Source of the DNA: Chloroflexota bacterium
GTDB lineage: Bacteria > Chloroflexota > Chloroflexia > Chloroheliales > Chloroheliaceae
DNA: 64,000 nt
Direction of reading: 5' to 3'
Assembly: GCA_028287745.1 (NCBI GenBank)
Contig: JAQBPB010000133.1
Location: 1-64,000, forward strand
The first letter of the stretch is position 1. Each line of letters starts with the position of its first letter. A program made the position numbers and the translations under genes. Below are positions 59,207 to 64,000 of this stretch, piece after piece. The notes beneath the pieces were generated by a model, which was not told where the DNA came from, made no database searches, and saw nothing but the letters and a program-made list of their open reading frames with translations.

Positions 59207-59800
59207 ATGATCACGTTCAAAAGACTTCAACTTAAACCGGCGAAGTCTTCTCGCAACTTTTTTTATGCCGTACTTTCTTCTTTGTGTGCCAGCCTTCTAT
59301 TACTGGCCGCCTGTGGTGAGGCCGCTACGACAAACCCACTACCGGCGGCCACCGCAAGCGCGCCTGTCGCGCCCGTGACCACCACCGCCCCGGCTTCTTC
59401 TACTCCTACTGTGTCTGCCACTACTGTGTCTGCCACTACTGCCCCTGTAACGGCGACTGTAACGCCTGCCGGTGCCGGAGCCGCTACCCCAGGAGGTGCA
59501 ACTTTGCCCGCAAATGTACCTGATGAAATTAAAAAAGCTTTTCAGACCCTCAGTGCTGACCTCGAAAAACGCAGCAATTTGCCTCCCAGCAGTTTCCAGG
59601 TAACCGGCTACACTCTGGAAACTTTTCCAAATTCGGCTATGGGCTGCCCTGACCCTGATATGAGTTATTTGCAAGTCCTCACCCCCGGCTACCAGATTCA
59701 GGTTGAGGCAGGCGGCAAGACCTATGATTACCGGGCGAACCTGGCCGGAACCAGAGTATTTTTATGCGGCCCAAACGGCCGTCCGGTCCCAAATCCCTAA
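59207..59800 (+). CDS. lipoprotein with conserved C-terminal domain
   Basis: 197 residues. ATG 59207 is preferred because AAAGGA lies 8 nt upstream; ATG 59198 is one base from that site. Signal peptide with lipobox LLLLAA-Cys (near residue 33). A Thr/Ala/Pro-rich linker (~37-100) leads to a C-terminal domain of ~85 residues (DLEKRSNLPPSSFQVTGYTLETFPNSAMGCPDPDMSYLQVLTPGYQIQVEAGGKTYDYRANLAGTRVFLC) of a kind common in Chloroflexota and cyanobacteria, with the motif MGCPdPdMsY..VLTPGY. Its role is unknown. Confidence 0.85.
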   Translation: MITFKRLQLKPAKSSRNFFYAVLSSLCASLLLLAACGEAATTNPLPAATASAPVAPVTTTAPASSTPTVSATTVSATTAPVTATVTPAGAGAATPGGATLPANVPDEIKKAFQTLSADLEKRSNLPPSSFQVTGYTLETFPNSAMGCPDPDMSYLQVLTPGYQIQVEAGGKTYDYRANLAGTRVFLCGPNGRPVPNP

Positions 59801-59883
59801 ATCCCGGCGCAACCTGAGTACCTGACTTTAGTCCCTGACCTGATTCTTCTAACAACAAATATTAGCAGCATTGGAAAAATACT

Positions 59884-62019
59884 TTGCTAAAAACTTCCAG
59901 AGTTTTACCAATCAGGCCCGCCGAAGTACCCCAATCGAATAGAATATTAACCGCAGGCTTGCCCGCACTGGCGCTGGTAAGTCTTTGCTTTGGGCTGTTT
60001 CTGTTTTTAAGCGCGCCAAACTACGCCATCAAGTTTACGCCGGGGCGGCTGGACGATTACAGTACCCTCTATAGTTTTTACCCGCCCGAACCTGGGGCTG
60101 ATTTTTCTTACACCGGGGAACAGGTTTTTTTTAACCTTCATCAGATTCCGCGCTATTTGCCCCTTAAAGTAAGCTTTGATATGTCGCTGGACCGGCCAAC
60201 CGGCGCGGCCCCGGCCCTGGTTGAAATCAACGAAGTAAACGTACCCGGTTACGTCATTTATAAGCCGCTGGCTAAACTGGAACAAGTTTCAGGTCAGAAC
60301 GGTTTTCAGACCTATTCGGTAATTCTACCGGCCCGGCCCGATATTAAATCCGGGCTAATTATGCAATTAAAGATTAATCCTTTTCAGGCGGCTGGTGATG
60401 AACGGGTTAAGGGCGTCCAGATGCGCCAGGTCCGGATACAGGCCGCCGACCAGGGGGTTGTCCAGTCAGAGGCGGTCCTCTTCTCGCTGGTAATCCTGGG
60501 CCTGATGCTGGTAATCGCCGCCTGGTGCTACCTGGCCGGGATGGGATATGTAGAAATCAGCCTTTTGAGTCTGATAACCGCTATAACCTGTGCTGAGCAA
60601 GTCCAGGCCATGCATCTTAACGGCGGGTGGATGGCGGTATGCCTGGCCGGGCTGGCAATTTGCTGCGCGGGCTGGTGGTGGCAGCGAAAGCGGGACAGGC
60701 CTGGCGAACTGGCCTGGGTGGTGGCCGGGGTGGTCTTTATGGCCGGTCTATTTATCCTGGGCAATACCTATTATGATGACGCCAAGCTGTACCAGGACTG
60801 GATCAGGGATATTCTGAAGTTTGGTCCTTTCGACCTGTACCATAATTCAATCACTTTTAACTACCCGCCCCTGATTGTCTATTTCTTCTGGGTCTACGGC
60901 TCAATCGTGAGCATGCTCGGCCTGGCGGGAAATATGGTCGCCCTGAAAACAGTGGTATCGGTGGCTTTGCTGGGTATTCTCTGGCTGGCCTGGCGCTTTC
61001 TGGTCGAACACTCCGGGCTGTCCAAAGCAGTCCTGGACCGCAAGCTTGTCCCGGTCTTTCTACTTTTCGGCTTGAACCTGCACACCCTCTACAACCCGGT
61101 CATCTGGGGCCAGACCGAATTGCTGCTGGCCTTTTGCCTGATGGGCTGCCTGTACCTGATCTACCGCCAGAAATACTTTATAGCCTTACTGGTGCTGGGC
61201 CTGTGCCTGTTGCTCAAACTGCAAACTATCATGGTCGGCCCGCTGCTGTTCCTGCTGATACTGAAGAAATACGGCTGGAAACGGACCATCCAGGGCAGCC
61301 TGGTTACAGGCGGCCTGATGCTGGCCCTGGCCCTGCCGGTATTTGGCTTCCGGGCGAACGAAATTACCCGCTATTTGTTCCAGGCCGAGCTGGGCGGTCA
61401 AACCATGAACTTTTCGCGGGTCTATAACTTCCCCTACCTGCTGAAAAATACCTTTGTGCCGGTCAGCGTAACCACCGGCATTGGCCTGATGGTCGTCATA
61501 CTGGTCTACCTGGCCCTGTCCCGGCTGATTTTCAGTAAGGAAGTAAATCCTTTTATTATGAATTTCAGCATCGTGCTGGCTATACTAACCTTCTTTACTT
61601 TTGCCTTGAAAGTACACGAACGCTATATTTATTACACGGTGCCTTTCATGCTGCTGGTGGTCGCCTACAGCTATCTGGACGGTGACGGCAAGTTTTCCAA
61701 ACAAATCAGGGTACTTTTTCTGTGCCTTAGCTTGAACGGGGTTTTGCAACTGATTTTTTCACGCTACACCGATTATTTCGCCCTGCACGACCTGACCACC
61801 AACACTTTTAAGATAATTAACTCGATTCACGAAAATATATACACCTGGAACGGCTTGCTGGTAGAAGCGCGAGGCGGCCTGGAAACCACACTCAACCTGG
61901 CAACTATCGCCCTGTGCGCCTGGACCGGCTATTTGCTGGCGCAGGCTATCCGGCTTAAACAGGCCACCAGCCGCGAACCAGAGCGCAAGGCCGAACTTGT
62001 AAACTCTACTGAGGGCTAA
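59884..62019 (+). CDS. polytopic GT-C-type glycosyltransferase-like membrane protein
   Basis: 711 residues from a TTG start (GGAAAA upstream; other starts would cut the first TM). First TM (~25-45), an extracytoplasmic beta-rich domain (~50-195), then about twelve TM helices. The loop YYDDAKLYQDWIRDILKFGPFDLYHNSITFNYPP has the acidic residues followed by aromatic/Pro expected for ALG6/mannosyltransferase-like GT-C enzymes, and VHERYIYYTVPF recalls the conserved C-terminal HERY motif of the Gpi18/DUF2029 type. Donor probably polyprenyl-phosphate sugar (inference). Third such protein in the window. Followed by a mobile-element-like repeat. Confidence 0.82.
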   Translation: MLKTSRVLPIRPAEVPQSNRILTAGLPALALVSLCFGLFLFLSAPNYAIKFTPGRLDDYSTLYSFYPPEPGADFSYTGEQVFFNLHQIPRYLPLKVSFDMSLDRPTGAAPALVEINEVNVPGYVIYKPLAKLEQVSGQNGFQTYSVILPARPDIKSGLIMQLKINPFQAAGDERVKGVQMRQVRIQAADQGVVQSEAVLFSLVILGLMLVIAAWCYLAGMGYVEISLLSLITAITCAEQVQAMHLNGGWMAVCLAGLAICCAGWWWQRKRDRPGELAWVVAGVVFMAGLFILGNTYYDDAKLYQDWIRDILKFGPFDLYHNSITFNYPPLIVYFFWVYGSIVSMLGLAGNMVALKTVVSVALLGILWLAWRFLVEHSGLSKAVLDRKLVPVFLLFGLNLHTLYNPVIWGQTELLLAFCLMGCLYLIYRQKYFIALLVLGLCLLLKLQTIMVGPLLFLLILKKYGWKRTIQGSLVTGGLMLALALPVFGFRANEITRYLFQAELGGQTMNFSRVYNFPYLLKNTFVPVSVTTGIGLMVVILVYLALSRLIFSKEVNPFIMNFSIVLAILTFFTFALKVHERYIYYTVPFMLLVVAYSYLDGDGKFSKQIRVLFLCLSLNGVLQLIFSRYTDYFALHDLTTNTFKIINSIHENIYTWNGLLVEARGGLETTLNLATIALCAWTGYLLAQAIRLKQATSREPERKAELVNSTEG

Positions 62020-62056
62020 ACCGGGCTCAGGTTGCGTTTACCGGCAACCCGACCCC

Positions 62057-62254
62057 TGTCATCCCGAGGAGGCTGTACTCCCTAATACGGATTCAGGAGG
62101 AATTGCCGACCGAGGGATCCCCGTGCCGGTGGCCTTGCCGCAAAGACAAATACCTGGCCGGGTCTACGGCTGTTAAGGACGGGCCTTTAGTGATTGCAAA
62201 ATAATTGCCATTCGCTAACGGCGCGGCGATTCCTCGATTATGCTCGGGATGACA
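62057..62254. repeat. ~198-bp intergenic element with 12-bp perfect terminal inverted repeats
   Basis: TGTCATCCCGAG (62057-62068) and its perfect complement CTCGGGATGACA (62243-62254) bound the element. Internal sequence includes GAGGGATCCC and GATTCCTCG, a form familiar from dispersed intergenic repeats in many environmental genomes. No ORF or transposase inside; MITE- or REP-like. No clear target-site duplication was seen. Confidence 0.65.
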
Positions 62255-62328
62255 GTGTAGGGGGTCGGAATGGCACGAAAGGTTCGGGGTGACAGGACAG
62301 GGCCTGGAATGGCGGGGCTTAACCTAGT

Positions 62329-62368
62329 AAAAAGCCTTGCTTCCCGGTTATGAGAAGCAAGGCTTTTT
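62329..62368. terminator. bidirectional intrinsic terminator
   Basis: A 15-bp stem AAAAAGCCTTGCTTC (62329-62343) with its complement at 62354-62368, flanked by A and T runs. Serves the GT-C gene (plus) and the M16 peptidase gene (minus). Confidence 0.85.
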
Positions 62369-62429
62369 ACTTAAATACTCAGGAAGGTCCGGACTATTTT
62401 CCCCGGTTATCCCTTAAACGCAGTCGTAC

Positions 62430-63701
62430 TTAGAACTTGAGCAGTTCGCGGAAGCGGTCGTCCTGGTCCTGGTAAGGGCCGACTACCGACAGTCGAAGGT
62501 TCTCAGGCGTAAACATTTCCTGGGCCAACTCGTGAATCTGGTCGGTCGTGACCGCCTCGATATAGCCCACGACTTCTTCCACTGTCAGGATGCGGTCCAG
62601 TAAGAGTTCCTGCCCACCGGCCCAGCTTGCGACCGAACGAGTATCTTCCAGGCCAAGTAACATGCGGCCCTTGTTGTATTCTTTGGCTTTGACCAGTTCC
62701 GCTTCGGGTACTTTCTCATCCCGCAGCTTCTTCATCTCGCCGATAATCGCCCGGATGGTGTCATCAATATTGTCCGGGTCCACGCCGCTATAGACAACCC
62801 ATGCCCCGGTATCGCTAAGCTGATTGCTGTAGCTGTCCACCGTGTAAGCCAGACCGCGCTGCTCGCGGATTTCCTGGAAGAGGCGGCTGGACATTCCGCT
62901 GCCCATGATCGTATCCATCATAGATAAGACATAGCGGCGTGGGTCGGTATAGTTTAGCGAAGGGACTGCCAGGCAAAGGTTAGCCTGTTCGGTTTCTTTG
63001 AAGTAAACATGGAGGCGCGGTCCACCTTCCAGGGTTTTAGCCGGTCCCGCTACCGGGCGTTCCCCGGCGGGCAACTGGCCCAGGGTATCTTCTACCAGTT
63101 GGACGACTTCATCGTGCTCGATGTTACCGGCCACGCTGACCACCATATCGGCGGGCAGATAATACTTTTTCATGTAATTCAGCAGGTCTTCGCGGGTGAT
63201 ACTGCCTACCGTCGCATCGCTGCCGCCAATATCACGGCCGACCGGTTGGTCGCCCCATAGGACCATGTTAATGTCTTCGTTTACCAGGTCGGGCGGTGAG
63301 TCGAGGGTCTGGTGCAGTTCCTCGATAATAACTTTGCGTTCTTTCTCAATCTCTGCCGGTTCGAAATTGGCATTTAACAGCATATCGCTCAAAACGTCAA
63401 AAGACAGTTTAAAGTGGGTCTTGGGAACTTTAGCCCAGTAATTGGTGATTTCCCGGCCGGTACTGGCGTTTAAAACGCCGCCCACGCCTTCAATCGCTTC
63501 GCTTATATCTTTAGCGGTCGGGCGCTTTTTAGTGCCTTTGAAAACCATATGTTCAATGTAATGGCTGATACCGGCCACCCGGTCCTCTTCGTAGCGGCTG
63601 CCGACCCCATAATAAAGGATCGTGCTGACCGACTGGGTATGCGGCATTGAATTGGTAATTACCCGGACGCCATTTTTAAGCTGTGTCTTTACGTAACCCA
63701 T
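62430..63701 (-). CDS. M16 family zinc metallopeptidase
   Basis: 423 residues, a single-chain M16 peptidase (pitrilysin/processing-peptidase-like). Inverted zinc motif His47-x2-Glu50-His51 (ISHYIEHMVFKGT) with the distal Glu in VIIEELHQTLDSPPDL. The second half (ETEQANLCLAVPSLNY, RLFQEIREQRGLAYTVDSYS) carries the Arg/Tyr pair that helps bind substrate. Size is that of the mlpA/YmxG group, which often lies next to pnp. The gene is followed by a bidirectional terminator and preceded by a short ORF end at 63934, consistent with that gene order. Likely cytosolic. Confidence 0.95.
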   Translation of the reverse strand: MGYVKTQLKNGVRVITNSMPHTQSVSTILYYGVGSRYEEDRVAGISHYIEHMVFKGTKKRPTAKDISEAIEGVGGVLNASTGREITNYWAKVPKTHFKLSFDVLSDMLLNANFEPAEIEKERKVIIEELHQTLDSPPDLVNEDINMVLWGDQPVGRDIGGSDATVGSITREDLLNYMKKYYLPADMVVSVAGNIEHDEVVQLVEDTLGQLPAGERPVAGPAKTLEGGPRLHVYFKETEQANLCLAVPSLNYTDPRRYVLSMMDTIMGSGMSSRLFQEIREQRGLAYTVDSYSNQLSDTGAWVVYSGVDPDNIDDTIRAIIGEMKKLRDEKVPEAELVKAKEYNKGRMLLGLEDTRSVASWAGGQELLLDRILTVEEVVGYIEAVTTDQIHELAQEMFTPENLRLSVVGPYQDQDDRFRELLKF

Positions 63702-63933
63702 TAAATAAACCTTTTACTTTCAACTTGCTCGTTCTTAATATAAAGATACAAATTACTTAATATCTTCCTGAATGGCGGTTGTCCTGCCTTTAGCAAGAGG
63801 TACAAGCCGCAATTGCCGAAACGATATGATAACATCCTTTAGGGTCAGGCGCAATTAATAAAGCTTAAACAGGTAATTAACAATAGAAAAAGGCGGGCTA
63901 TCAGGCCCACCTTTAAGCTAACTTTTACGGTTA
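63702..63933. other. intergenic region upstream of the M16 peptidase
   Basis: AT-rich spacer with the terminator of the preceding gene at 63886-63914 and space for the M16 promoter. No ORF. Confidence 0.4.
63886..63914 (-). terminator. intrinsic terminator of the gene ending at 63934
   Basis: On the minus strand stem GGTGGGC/GCCCGCC with a 5-nt loop is followed by TTTTT. Confidence 0.75.
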
Positions 63934-64000
63934 CTACCAGCGATTTTTGCGGTTGCGGTCGTTCCAGGGATCCCGGTTAGGTTTCTTGCGGCGGCCGCCC
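63934..64000 (-). CDS. C-terminal tail of a basic protein, possibly PNPase (partial)
   Basis: Only the last 22 codons are in the window: an Arg/Lys/Asn-rich tail ending KNRW and a TAG stop (63934-63936). The M16 peptidase just downstream suggests polynucleotide phosphorylase (pnp), whose C-terminal S1 domain often ends in a basic tail; this rests only on gene order. The window cuts the rest. Confidence 0.45.
   Translation of the reverse strand, partial: GGRRKKPNRDPWNDRNRKNRW

Larger units (their letters stand above)
62020..62429. other. intergenic region holding an inverted-repeat element and a terminator
   Basis: About 410 bp without a gene. It holds the 198-bp element at 62057-62254, a partial extra copy of its end near 62280-62295 (CGGGGTGACAG), and a terminator at 62329-62368. 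Confidence 0.6.

Overview
The window is a moderately GC-rich bacterial chromosome segment that looks like Chloroflexota (green non-sulfur bacteria and relatives). This is inferred from gene content, not from a marker gene: an F420-type luciferase-like oxidoreductase, a Ser/Thr kinase fused to a TolB-like propeller, an ECF sigma / zinc anti-sigma / TPR-CHAT set, a Bacillus-like sufCDSUB order, DUF4436, and many secreted proteins with LGFP-like repeats and Pro/Ala/Thr linkers. There is no rRNA, tRNA, CRISPR array, transposase or phage gene. It reads as ordinary core plus lineage-specific chromosome, with a lipoprotein-rich and glycosylation-rich envelope theme.

Layout. 1-5 kb: two very large multi-spanning membrane proteins of GT-C glycosyltransferase type (the first runs off the window). 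5.4-11 kb: PgpH-type 7TM-HD c-di-AMP phosphodiesterase, then gpmI (glycolysis) and a six-TM protein. 11-15 kb: TPR protein, ComF, an MDR-type reductase, an LLM oxidoreductase and a Cys-phosphatase. 15.2-19.6 kb: ECF sigma factor, H-x3-C-x2-C anti-sigma factor and a 984-residue TPR-CHAT (caspase-like) protein, the most attractive candidate for an uncharacterised signalling system. 19.8-24 kb: a mucin-like Thr-rich surface protein encoded by a 15-bp tandem repeat, a GH113-like glycosidase and a membrane-anchored protein with a Pro/Ala/Thr linker. 24-28 kb: TetR regulator, HpcH-type aldolase, and an iron operon (unknown protein, ferritin-like protein, FhuF-like [2Fe-2S] reductase) behind a DtxR/IdeR-like box. 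28-35.6 kb: MFS transporter, HSL-type esterase, tail-anchored SDR, a 50-residue protein plus a 657-residue protein of unknown role, and a DUF4436 membrane protein.

35.9-47.2 kb: oligoendopeptidase F, class II histone-deacetylase-like hydrolase, ASCH protein, then an exported cluster: LGFP-like repeats fused to a PQQ-sugar-dehydrogenase-like propeller, to a CAP domain (whose gene appears to start at AUU), and to a C39-like peptidase; also a C39-like TPR lipoprotein and a GNAT enzyme. 47.5-53.9 kb: complete SUF iron-sulfur assembly operon (Rrf2 regulator, sufC, sufD, sufS, sufU, sufB) with a clear promoter/operator, a structured sufD-sufS spacer and an unusual insertion in SufC. 54-62 kb: small hydrophilic protein, Ser/Thr kinase-propeller receptor, AlaX editing protein, class I aminotransferase, a lipoprotein and a third GT-C membrane protein. 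62-64 kb: a ~200-bp element with perfect 12-bp terminal inverted repeats, an M16 peptidase, and the last codons of a basic-tailed protein that may be PNPase.

Intrinsic terminators between most transcription units make the unit boundaries fairly clear. All functions are assigned by motif recognition by eye; no database search was run.
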